Origin: UBA8389 sp035719105
GTDB taxonomy: Bacteria > Bacteroidota > Bacteroidia > Bacteroidales > UBA1402
Assembly (NCBI GenBank): GCA_035719105.1
Contig: DASTGN010000005.1
Coordinates: forward strand, 39,754 to 103,753
DNA length: 64,000 nt
Direction of reading: 5' to 3'
The notes under the pieces: generated by a model
The model's database searches: none
What the model saw: the letters and a program-made list of their open reading frames with translations, nothing else
Told to the model about the DNA's origin: nothing
Program-made: the position numbers and the translations under genes
Shown: positions 55,080-61,779 of the stretch, one piece after another
Position numbering within the stretch: position 1 is the stretch's first letter
How the letters are laid out: the number at the start of each line of letters is the position of its first letter

Positions 55080-55143
55080 ACTAATTTTCAGATGTTATCT
55101 CAAAAGTGAACAGAAAATATTATGTGACGGGTTTTATTATGCC

Positions 55144-55216
55144 GCCTAACGGGTAGCCAGACCGCGGCGGGCTCATTGCGAAGCTTGAGCCTGCCGCGGT
55201 TTAGGTAGTGTTAGCG
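55144..55216 (-). repeat. attC-like site 3 (73 bp)
   Basis: GCCTAAC to GTTAGCG. Best-paired copy: ACCGCGGCGGGCTCA against TTGAGCCTGCCGCGGT with one mismatch, loop TTGCGAAGC. GTTAGCG faces CGCTAAC of site 4, a perfect complement. The fic gene ends 12 bp away. Confidence 0.85.
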
Positions 55217-55227
55217 GCTGTGCTTTT

Positions 55228-56007
55228 TTATTTCTCGTCCAGAGATTGAACAGTCATCAGGAGAAAGTCAAGGCTTTTACGATAATCCAAATCTTCGTAT
55301 TCTACGCCAAGTTTCTTGATATTTTTGTAGTAATCTGCCAACTTGAGGTAGTAGTTCTTCTCCAGTTGAACAGAGTTTGCTTTTTCACCAAGATTTTCTA
55401 AAAGGAACCACTTCTCCAATAATCGAGCGGTACGACCATTTCCATCTTGAAAAGGGTGAATCTTGACAAATACCAAATGAATCAATGAGGCATAATAGAA
55501 TATCTCATAGGAATTCAACTCTTTTGTCTGAAGTGTCTTAATATCTTCAAATAGCTTCTCCAATTCTGTATTCACTTGATCAGGACTCGTTGCAACATAC
55601 TCAATCTGATCGTTATTGTTTATTACAAACATCGGATTGGTGCGAATTCGTCCTTGATGGATATCAGGCAACAAATTTGAACTCAGAATCGAATGTGCCT
55701 TCTTGACGTTATCAAGAGTCAAGCTATTGGTATCGATAAAATCGTAAGCAGCATACAAATCATCCGCCTTCCTGGTATAATCTGCTTTAAACTCAACTTT
55801 CATGAACCTGTGCTTGAAATAACTGTCGAAATCAATATCCTCTCCTTCAATCTTGGAAGAATAAACAGATGACACGGATTTGTAGAATTGGAAATAATCC
55901 ACAGGTAATTCAAGAGTCTGCATCCTATTCAACTTATTGATAGGTGAATCCTTCACTTTCAAGGTGAATTCTAAAAGCATCTCAGATGTCAGAATCTTAA
56001 AGCACAT
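55228..56007 (-). CDS. Fic-family protein with N-terminal inhibitory motif
   Basis: 259 residues. The catalytic loop is HPFQDGNGRTAR, preceded by the FIDTNSLTLDNVKKAHSIL region. YSSKIEGED near residue 55 fits the (S/T)xxxE(G/N) inhibitory helix, so the protein carries its own inhibitor (class II Fic). It transfers AMP or a related group to a target hydroxyl. It is the only gene of its module and has a promoter box TATATTTG at 56026-56033. The target is unknown. Confidence 0.92.
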   Translation of the reverse strand: MCFKILTSEMLLEFTLKVKDSPINKLNRMQTLELPVDYFQFYKSVSSVYSSKIEGEDIDFDSYFKHRFMKVEFKADYTRKADDLYAAYDFIDTNSLTLDNVKKAHSILSSNLLPDIHQGRIRTNPMFVINNNDQIEYVATSPDQVNTELEKLFEDIKTLQTKELNSYEIFYYASLIHLVFVKIHPFQDGNGRTARLLEKWFLLENLGEKANSVQLEKNYYLKLADYYKNIKKLGVEYEDLDYRKSLDFLLMTVQSLDEK

Positions 56008-56025
56008 ACACGAAGTTTATATCTT

Positions 56026-56033
56026 CAAATATA
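56026..56033 (-). promoter_or_regulatory. -7 box of fic
   Basis: TATATTTG on the minus strand, 18 bp before the ATG; ATTG 19 bp further upstream serves as a weak -33 element. Confidence 0.55.
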
Positions 56034-56074
56034 CAAAAATTGCAATAGCTTTCAATGGCGCGCTCCAGCATAGC

Positions 56075-56147
56075 CGCTAACGGGTAGCCAGACCGCGGCG
56101 GGCTCATTGCGAAGCTTGAGCCTGCTGTGGTTTGGGTAGTGTCATAC
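56075..56147 (-). repeat. attC-like site 4 (73 bp)
   Basis: CGCTAAC to GTCATAC; arms and loop as in site 3. The right heptamer has drifted from GTTAG to GTCAT, but it still faces GTATAAC of site 5 with one mismatch in seven, as if the pair changed together. Confidence 0.8.
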
Positions 56148-56228
56148 GGCGTGTTTTTTATTCTTGACTATCCTTCCATCATCGATTGCCAGAAAATTTT
56201 CAACCACACCACTACTTTTCGCTGGTTC

Positions 56229-56489
56229 TTATTTGTCGTAATGGTATCGGCAGCTGTATATGTAGATTCTGCCATCCTCAACCTGGTAGACAAGTCGATG
56301 TTCCCTGTCAATCCGTCGTGACCAGAATCCTGCCAAATCATACTTCAAAGGCTCAGGTTTACCTTTGCCCTCAAATGGTGTGCGCTGAATATCTTTGATC
56401 AACTCATTGATCTTCTTAACAATATTCTTATCCTCACCTTGCCAGGAGATGTAATCCTCCCAAGAGTTTTTGGAAAAGATTATCATCAC
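56229..56489 (-). CDS. yoeB: YoeB-family toxin
   Basis: 86 residues. FSKNSWEDYISWQGEDKNIV, then KINELIKDIQRTPFEGKGKP and GFWSRRIDREHRLVYQV up to SCRYHY, the Txe/YoeB signature including the catalytic Glu, Arg and His region. YoeB cuts mRNA on the ribosome. It overlaps the antitoxin by 4 bp. Confidence 0.95.
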   Translation of the reverse strand: MMIIFSKNSWEDYISWQGEDKNIVKKINELIKDIQRTPFEGKGKPEPLKYDLAGFWSRRIDREHRLVYQVEDGRIYIYSCRYHYDK

Positions 56490-56743
56490 TTCACCTCGAT
56501 TAGTTCTTTCTCAAATCCACCGCCAGTCTTTATCTGTCTGATTGATTCATACAATCTATCAGCATTTGACTTGGAACTCAACAAATGAACGGTTTCCATT
56601 ATCGAATTGTACTCATCAAGTGATATGAGTACAGCGCCATTACCCGTACCACGCTTGATGATCAAGGTTTCGTTATTATCTTCCACATCATCCAGGTATC
56701 TCTTTAACCCTGTCCGGAATTCACTATAGTTTGCAGCAATCAT
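56486..56743 (-). CDS. yefM: YefM/Phd-family antitoxin
   Basis: 85 residues. SEFRTGLKRYLDDVEDNNET and LIIKRGTGNGAVLISLDEYN are the Phd/YefM DNA-binding N-terminus; the C-terminal part LYESIRQIKTGGGFEKELIE binds YoeB. It likely represses the promoter at the palindrome upstream. Confidence 0.95.
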   Translation of the reverse strand: MIAANYSEFRTGLKRYLDDVEDNNETLIIKRGTGNGAVLISLDEYNSIMETVHLLSSKSNADRLYESIRQIKTGGGFEKELIEVK

Positions 56744-56766
56744 ATCGTACGCATTTAAGTTATTTT

Positions 56767-56790
56767 AAAAGTACAAATATACGTACTTTT
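56767..56790 (-). promoter_or_regulatory. yefM-yoeB promoter and palindrome
   Basis: AAAAGTAC and GTACTTTT form an inverted repeat of 8-bp arms overlapping the -7 box TATATTTG (minus, 56774-56781), 30 bp before the start. Confidence 0.65.
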
Positions 56791-56979
56791 TTGTCATCCA
56801 TTATAGAAATCAGAGTTTTTTTTGAAGAAGGAATCTGTTGAATACATGATGGAGAGCTATCAGTCGTAAAAAGTAATTTGTAGAAAAACATATGCGTCTT
56901 TCTTTCATGAGTATTGCACAACTGGAGTTGCTAACTTAGCCTGCACACAGAGTTAAGCATAAAAGTTTAATTTTGTGCT

Positions 56980-57360
56980 ATGAGAAAAGAGCGAACACAT
57001 TATGACAGAGCGTTCAAAGAGAATGCCGTCAAGTTGAGTTTTGAACGTACGAACATCACCGAGTTCGCACGAGAGTTGGGTGTCGACCCGCTATTGATCC
57101 ACCGGTGGCGTAAAGAATACCGCGAGAAAGGATCGCAGAGTTTTCCTGGCAACGGTGTCCAATCACAAACAGCCGATGCCAAAGAGTTGTGGGATTTGAA
57201 GAAACGGCTGATGGAGGCTGAGACGGAGCGTGACATATTAAAAAAAGCTTTGAGCAGCTCTCCAAGAGTATTGCTCGCTGATCTTCAGATTTATAAAGGA
57301 CTACCAATCGAGAAGATGGACGGTCGAGTTGATGTGCAGAGTCTTGAAAGTGTCCCGTAG
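56980..57360 (+). CDS. IS3-family OrfA
   Basis: 126 residues. The helix-turn-helix is YDRAFKENAVKLSFERTNIT, then EFARELGVDPLLIHRWRKEY, and the leucine-zipper end is AETERDILKKAL. After KKAL the reading frame departs from the usual short ending and runs on through orfB sequence in the wrong frame. The A6/7-G slippery run sits at about 57240. Confidence 0.9.
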   Translation: MRKERTHYDRAFKENAVKLSFERTNITEFARELGVDPLLIHRWRKEYREKGSQSFPGNGVQSQTADAKELWDLKKRLMEAETERDILKKALSSSPRVLLADLQIYKGLPIEKMDGRVDVQSLESVP

Positions 57361-58171
57361 TTCCTACTACAAATGGCTTCGTGATCCGTTGGGTGTTCGT
57401 GGCCGCAAGCGCAAGGAACTCGATAAAAAGATACGGACTGCCTATTTTGCGGCCTATGGGCACCATGGCAGCCCCAGACTGACCAAGGACATTCAAAAGG
57501 CTGGGACAAGCGTGTCCCGGTTGACGGTTGCCAAACACATGAGACAGATGGGGCTTCGCAGTAAGCTTTCCAAGCGCTACAAGGTGACCACGGACTCCTC
57601 GCACCGCTATACGGTGGCTCCGAACATTCTGAACCGTGATTTTTACCGTGAGGCGCCTGGATTGGCTTGCGTGTCGGACATCACTTATGTGCCGACCCTT
57701 GAGGGATTCCTTTACCTGACGGTTGTTTTGGACCTTTTCGACCGCAAGCCGATCGGATGGTCCATCAGTGACGGGATGAGCGCATCCAAAACCGTGATCC
57801 CAGCCATTTTGATGGCATCCAGGAGCAGGGCGTTCAAGAAGGGCATGATCTTTCATTCGGATCGGGGCGTTCAATATGCGAGTACGAATACGGTTAATGT
57901 CTTAAATTCATTCGGCATCGAGCGAAGCATGAGCCGTAAGGGAAACTGCTGGGACAATGCGGTTGCAGAGAGTTTCTTCAAGTCGTTCAAGTCGGAACTG
58001 ATTTACGGTTCCAAACTCAAATCGAAGGAAGAGACGAGTCTGTATATCTTTGAGTATATTGAAAGTTGGTACAATAAAAAAAGAAGACATTCTGCACTTG
58101 GCAATCTGACCGTAGAAGAGTTCTGGGAGCAGTATGAAATGAGTAAGGATTTAGTTATGAATGCAGCTTAA
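57254..58171 (+). pseudogene. IS3-family OrfB (integrase), out of frame with OrfA
   Basis: The integrase core has the DDE residues in CVSDITYVPT, FHSDRGVQYAS and the EXXXFKSFKSE region (NAVAESFFKSFKSELIYG), ending RHSALGNLTVEEFW. The conserved N-terminus MCRVLKVSRSSYYKW is at 57332, and the frame is open back to a TGA at 57251. OrfB lies in the +1 frame relative to OrfA, while IS3 elements join the two by a -1 shift; the -1 frame after the A-run stops within 12 codons. So a small indel probably broke the fusion. TTG at 57329 could start OrfB alone. Confidence 0.75.
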
Positions 58172-58201
58172 TTTTTTGTGCGGAATTTGTTTGCAAGTCC
58201 A

Positions 58202-58450
58202 AACTCATTGCTCCAGGATACCATGTTGCCATTTTAATAATATTTTTATTATTACATAGAAAGTTTACTACTTATTGCTTTACATTGTGCATAGAGTTGC
58301 CATGTTGAAAAGATGGCAAGAGATACAATTAAATGTTTACATTTCATATTTCTAAATTTAATATTTGATTATCCACATGTCGTTTCTAAAAAATTGCTAA
58401 ATCATAATTGTGTGCTTTTTCCATTCTGACAAACGGATAACACTTAATAA
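58202..58450. other. Non-coding part of a cassette between IS3 and leader
   Basis: AT-rich, no gene recognised. It continues the sequence upstream of yefM interrupted by IS3, then reaches the conserved leader at 58451. Confidence 0.4.
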
Positions 58451-58568
58451 ATTTGCCGAAACCGCAGTCTTTAAATTATTTCATAAAAGTTACACGACTT
58501 CTGAAAATGATTTCTTTATCTTCTGATTCAAAGTTGCAACTACCTTAATATATGCGTTTTAAAATTCT
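58451..58568 (-). repeat. Conserved cassette leader, copy 3
   Basis: Aligns with copies 1, 2 and 4; ends AAAATTCTGACTAACGG, almost the same as copy 2. Confidence 0.55.
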
Positions 58569-58646
58569 GACTAACGGTCAAATGCCAACATTGATAATCA
58601 GCACTTTAGCAATCTGCCGATTTCTTGCATTTATCGACCGTTAGCA
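58569..58646 (-). repeat. Divergent attC-like inverted repeat
   Basis: GACTAACGGTCAAATGC and GCATTTATCGACCGTTAGCA form the two arms of a 78-bp element with inner sequence unrelated to the 73-bp family. It occupies the place of an attC site after a leader copy. Only 37 bp separate it from site 5. Confidence 0.5.
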
Positions 58647-58683
58647 TACGAAGTTGGTCGAGTTGCGCGACTTGCAAAATGAC

Positions 58684-58756
58684 GTATAACGGGTAGCTAA
58701 ACGACGGCGAACCCATTGCGAAGCATGGGTGAGTTGTCGTTTAGGTGGTGTTAGCA
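58684..58756 (-). repeat. attC-like site 5 (73 bp)
   Basis: GTATAAC to GTTAGCA, arms AAACGACGGCGAACCCAT and GTGAGTTGTCGTTT, loop TGCGAAGC. The arms have changed bases together relative to the other copies, so pairing is kept. GTTAGCA faces TGCTAAC at 59773, a perfect complement. Confidence 0.82.
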
Positions 58757-58839
58757 CACGTTGTTTTTATTCTTATTCAATTAGTTATCAGCTATTTATC
58801 AGCATTAATGTTGACTTTTAAATCTTGAATCAGGCGGTA

Positions 58840-58890
58840 TTCTGTAATGAACCCCACCCTCGGCGAAGCCGTTTCTTAATCTGATATCTC
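58840..58890. repeat. Shared cassette repeat with CGGCGAAGCCG hairpin, copy 2
   Basis: CCCCACCCTCGGCGAAGCCG and TTTCTT match copy 1 at 52424-52450. The core is a perfect CGGC-GAA-GCCG hairpin. It lies between attC-like site 5 and the mazF stop; the rest of 58757-59021 holds nothing else recognised. Confidence 0.5.
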
Positions 58891-59021
58891 GCTTAAATCG
58901 ACATCGAAGATTTAAATATTGAGTGAAATATTAATCCACTCTCCGCCAACATTGATGTTGGCAAACATGTCAAGTGAAAAGAAAAAAATCGGTAGTTTGG
59001 ATGGTATCCTAGGTGATTCTT

Positions 59022-59345
59022 TTAATCGACAAATGTTTCTCTAATCACGGATTTGACTTTCTCAATCTCTTTCGTGGTCAATTTATCGAACACCCTGACA
59101 ATTCGGGATCTATCAATAGTCCGAATCTGATCGATGATTATCCAACCCTCTTTACCATTGTGTTTGACTTCAACTCGCGTTGGATATCGTTTGGCTTGGG
59201 TAGTCATTGGAGCAACGACAAGAGTTTGAAGATTATTATTCATCTCATTGGGAGAAATCACTACACATGGTCTGGTTTTCTTTATTTCGCTACCAACCGT
59301 AGGATCAAAATCGACCAATAGAATCTGGTATTGCCTTATTTCCAT
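59022..59345 (-). CDS. mazF: MazF-family toxin
   Basis: 107 residues. QYQILLVDFDPTVGSEIKKT, RPCVVISPNEMN, VVAPMTTQAKRYPTRV and DQIRTIDRSRIV are MazF motifs. Only distantly similar to the MazF at 53466, so it is not a recent duplicate. It overlaps the antitoxin by 10 bp. Confidence 0.95.
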   Translation of the reverse strand: MEIRQYQILLVDFDPTVGSEIKKTRPCVVISPNEMNNNLQTLVVAPMTTQAKRYPTRVEVKHNGKEGWIIIDQIRTIDRSRIVRVFDKLTTKEIEKVKSVIRETFVD

Positions 59346-59581
59346 TCCTCAAAGATTTCATCTTCAAACACATCTATCTCCACAAGCTTATCGTCGCCAT
59401 TTTCATGCATCTGGCGAAATGCATCATCCCAACCTTTACGTACTTCTGTCTTAGGTTTAAGAATCATATATCCCTTTTCCATAATAACCTCGAGAGTGTC
59501 CTTGATATTATATCTATCAAGAATTGTCTTGCTCAGTCTTATTCCACGGGAATTACCTACTTTGATTACTGAAACGTCCAT
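59336..59581 (-). CDS. mazE: MazE/AbrB-family antitoxin
   Basis: 81 residues. SVIKVGNSRGIRLSKTILDR is the swapped-hairpin AbrB DNA-binding domain; the acidic C-terminus VEIDVFEDEIFEEW neutralises MazF. It should repress the promoter just upstream. Confidence 0.94.
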   Translation of the reverse strand: MDVSVIKVGNSRGIRLSKTILDRYNIKDTLEVIMEKGYMILKPKTEVRKGWDDAFRQMHENGDDKLVEIDVFEDEIFEEWK

Positions 59582-59605
59582 AAACTTTTTCTATTAATGT
59601 GCATA

Positions 59606-59636
59606 CAAAGTTATTACTTATTATACGCAAATCAAA
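59606..59636 (-). promoter_or_regulatory. mazEF promoter
   Basis: Minus strand: TTTG (59633-59636), 19-bp spacer, TAACTTTG (59606-59613), a full match to the Bacteroidota consensus, 25 bp upstream of mazE. Confidence 0.75.
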
Positions 59637-59653
59637 ATAATCGGAATATTTTT

Positions 59654-59772
59654 TATCGACCGAAACCCAAGTCTCAAATTCTCTTTATCAAATATCAACA
59701 CCAGCCATCATCGTATTTTCTTCTCTTTGTCAAACATTTGTAGGGAACAAAATATACGGGTTCTACAATGTG
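59654..59772 (-). repeat. Conserved cassette leader, copy 4
   Basis: Starts TATCGACCGAAACCC and ends at TGCTAACGGGTAGCTA. The TTGTAGAACCC/CCCTACAA half-sites on the minus strand form an inverted repeat shared in part with copies 1 and 2. Confidence 0.6.
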
Positions 59773-59788
59773 TGCTAACGGGTAGCTA
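59773..59788 (-). repeat. Truncated attC-like site (left arm only)
   Basis: TGCTAACGGGTAGCTA is identical to the start of site 1 and then breaks off into IS110 sequence at 59789. The other arm was not found on the far side of the element. Confidence 0.7.
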
Positions 59789-61060
59789 GTCCCTATGTTT
59801 GAAAAATGAATGAGATCGAGGAAGGCACAGGCCAAAGAATGTTATTTTTGAAGGTGTTAACAGCACAATAGACAAATAATAACACACTGTAACCTATGCC
59901 TACACAAATGAACAACTTAAATTTTAAAGGTCAAAACATTTATGCCGGTTTTGACGTGCATCTAAAAAGCTGGAAAGTAACCATCCTGAGTCAAGAAATG
60001 ATGTTGAAGAGTTTCACCATGCCACCCAAACCGGAAGTGCTGAGCGATTACCTGCAGAAGAACTACCCGGGAGCAAGCTATCATTCCGCTTACGAAGCGG
60101 GATTCTCAGGGCTTTGGGCGCATTATCAACTCCTCGAACTGGGAATCAACAACATCGTGGTCAATCCGGCAGATATTCCGGGAACACAAAAGGACAAACT
60201 TCAGAAGGAGGACAAAAGGGACAGCCGGAAAATTGCCTACGCACTGAGAAGCGGAAGCCTCAACCCCATTTTCACCCCTTCAGAAAGCACCCTGAACGAC
60301 AGGTCGTTAATACGGTCCAGAAAGATGATCGTCAACGACCTGACACGATTTAAAAACCGCATCAAGGGATTGCTCCATTTTTACGGCATTGAGTACCCCG
60401 AAGAATTTACCAGCTCACGCACCCATTGGAGCAAGAGGTTCATAACATGGCTGGAGGGCATCCACATGAAAGAAGCTCCAAAACAGACAGGTATAAAGAA
60501 AGGGTTGGCCTCTTACGTTCCATTCCAGGAATTGCACTCATCACAGCAATGACCATCCTGACAGAAATGGAGGACATCAACCGGTTCCCAAATGCAGAGA
60601 GGTTCGCATCCTTCATTGGGCTGATCCCCGTGACAAGCTCAAGCGGAGAAAAACAAAAGGTAGGAGAAATAACCTTCAGGGCACACGACTTCCTACGATC
60701 CATCATCATTGAAGCATCATGGATCGCCATCGGAAGGGATCCGGCCTTGCTCATGGCGTACCAACATCTGAGCAAACGCATGGAGCCGAACAAGGCCATC
60801 GTGAGAATCGCGAAAAAATTAGCCAACAGAATTTATTCCGTTCTTAAATACAAGAAAACATACGAATTCGGGAAAACAGACAACCTATAAAACAGACAGC
60901 ATCTCCGGAAGTGACCGTTGCCCGCGCCTTGCGGCCTGGACCGCTATAGCTAGATTACGGCACTTCCTCCTTATCAAGGCTGAAAAGGGAAACTGTGGCA
61001 TTACCAAATGACCACTCATAGAAGGTTGCTTTATAGGATTATCGCTGAAAGTTTAGGTTG
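59789..61060. mobile_element. IS110-family element, damaged (right end approximate)
   Basis: No terminal inverted repeats, as usual for this family. The left end is set by the break in the attC-like site; the right end is not defined by sequence and is placed before the A-rich tract at 61060. The transposase gene carries an internal deletion. The non-coding flanks (59789-59895, 60891-61060) are where a bridge RNA would be encoded. Confidence 0.7.
59896..60890 (+). pseudogene. IS110-family transposase, frame broken
   Basis: The N-terminal RuvC-like DEDD domain (IYAGFDVHLKSWKVTI, YEAGFSGLWAHYQLLELGIN, KEDKRDSRKIAYALRSG) runs to about 60470. The C-terminal Tnp-20 domain (RYKERVGLLRSIPGIALITA, NRFPNAERFASFIGLIPVTS) continues in another frame from about 60485. 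The join falls at GIHMKEA/KTDRYKE, and the coiled coil of about 30-40 residues expected between the domains is missing. A short deletion therefore removed it and shifted the frame. Confidence 0.85.
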
Positions 61061-61104
61061 TTTCCAAAAAAAAGAAAAAAAAGAAAGAAAAAAGGTGTTT
61101 AGGG

Positions 61105-61150
61105 GAGATCCTGCTTACACAGGATCTCAAGAAAGAGCTGAAATCAGCTC
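61105..61150. other. Two adjacent hairpins
   Basis: GAGATCCTG-CTTACA-CAGGATCTC (61105-61128) and GAGCTGA-AA-TCAGCTC (61135-61150), both perfect, follow an A/G tract of about 30 bases. They could be a structured RNA end or a terminator. Confidence 0.45.
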
Positions 61151-61211
61151 CTTCCAGGTAAACTTTACGTCTTTTTAAACGAAACAATGCAAAAAATGGA
61201 AATTCTTTAAA

Positions 61212-61302
61212 AATAACACGCAGTTTGTTTGGTTTTCAACATAGAAGGGCGCGGGAAACCAATGTATTTCATTGGTTTACTGTGGCTTAGCTGGTGTTAT
61301 GG
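61212..61302. repeat. Divergent attC-like site
   Basis: Outer AATAACACGCAG and CTGGTGTTATGG pair partly; an inner perfect hairpin AAACCAATG-TATTT-CATTGGTTT lies at 61256-61278. The right half is shared with 46794-46830. Confidence 0.4.
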
Positions 61303-61721
61303 GCAGGCTTTTTTCTGGTAGCCTCTCGACGATTCTTTCTTTATTTTACATAAAAAGGCTGGTCAGTCACATTCAAGTCACCAACCACTCCCCTATCTGT
61401 ATTCATATTAATCGCCCGGATTTGTGTTTTCCACGGACGCAAGCAAGTCAACGCTCAAATTTTCAACTATTAATCGAACCAATAACCACATTATTTCGGG
61501 ATTATTATCGGTTGTTTATCTTTGATGTCAAATTTAAGAGAAAAATCTTTTCTAAATGATGATTAGGGCACTTAATTCGCTACACGAACCATATTTGTTG
61601 ACAGTCCGATATCACCCCCATCACCACAAATCCAAACATTAACCTAATCAATAGTTTGAATCTCAAAATATCAAGTCGCAGTTTAGTTCCGTATTATCTA
61701 TCATTTGATTTAAAAGAAATC

Positions 61722-61760
61722 GCAAATACTTTGCAATTTGTGAAGTAGTGATTATCTTTG
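61722..61760 (+). promoter_or_regulatory. higBA promoter and operator
   Basis: TTTG (61730-61733), 19-bp spacer and TATCTTTG (61753-61760) fit the Bacteroidota consensus. The palindrome GCAAA-TAC-TTTGC (61722-61734) covers the -33 box, a likely operator for HigA. Confidence 0.75.
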
Positions 61761-61779
61761 CATATTGAGAAACTGAAAA

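Larger units (their letters stand above)
56923..58201. mobile_element. IS3-family insertion sequence (probably defective)
   Basis: 1279 bp. Imperfect inverted repeats start TGGAGTTGCTAAC (left) and TGGACTTGCAAAC (right) and extend about 36 bp to a shared TTAAGC. A 3-bp AAC duplication flanks it (56920-56922, 58202-58204). It is inserted inside the YoeB/YefM cassette, upstream of the promoter. Confidence 0.88.
60891..61779. other. Long non-coding stretch between IS110 and higBA
   Basis: 889 bp without a supported gene. It holds the IS110 right flank, a purine-rich tract (61060-61095), two hairpins (61105-61150), a divergent attC-like site (61212-61302), an AT-rich region without features, and the higBA promoter. 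Confidence 0.5.

Noticed and set aside
57056..57874. Minus-strand open frame of 272 codons in the IS3 element
   Set aside because: Antisense to OrfA/OrfB, with composition typical of a shadow frame.
51526..59788. Regular 73-bp repeats as a CRISPR array
   Set aside because: Spacing runs from about 0.7 to 2.5 kb with genes between, the repeats are long inverted structures that vary in sequence, and no cas genes are present.
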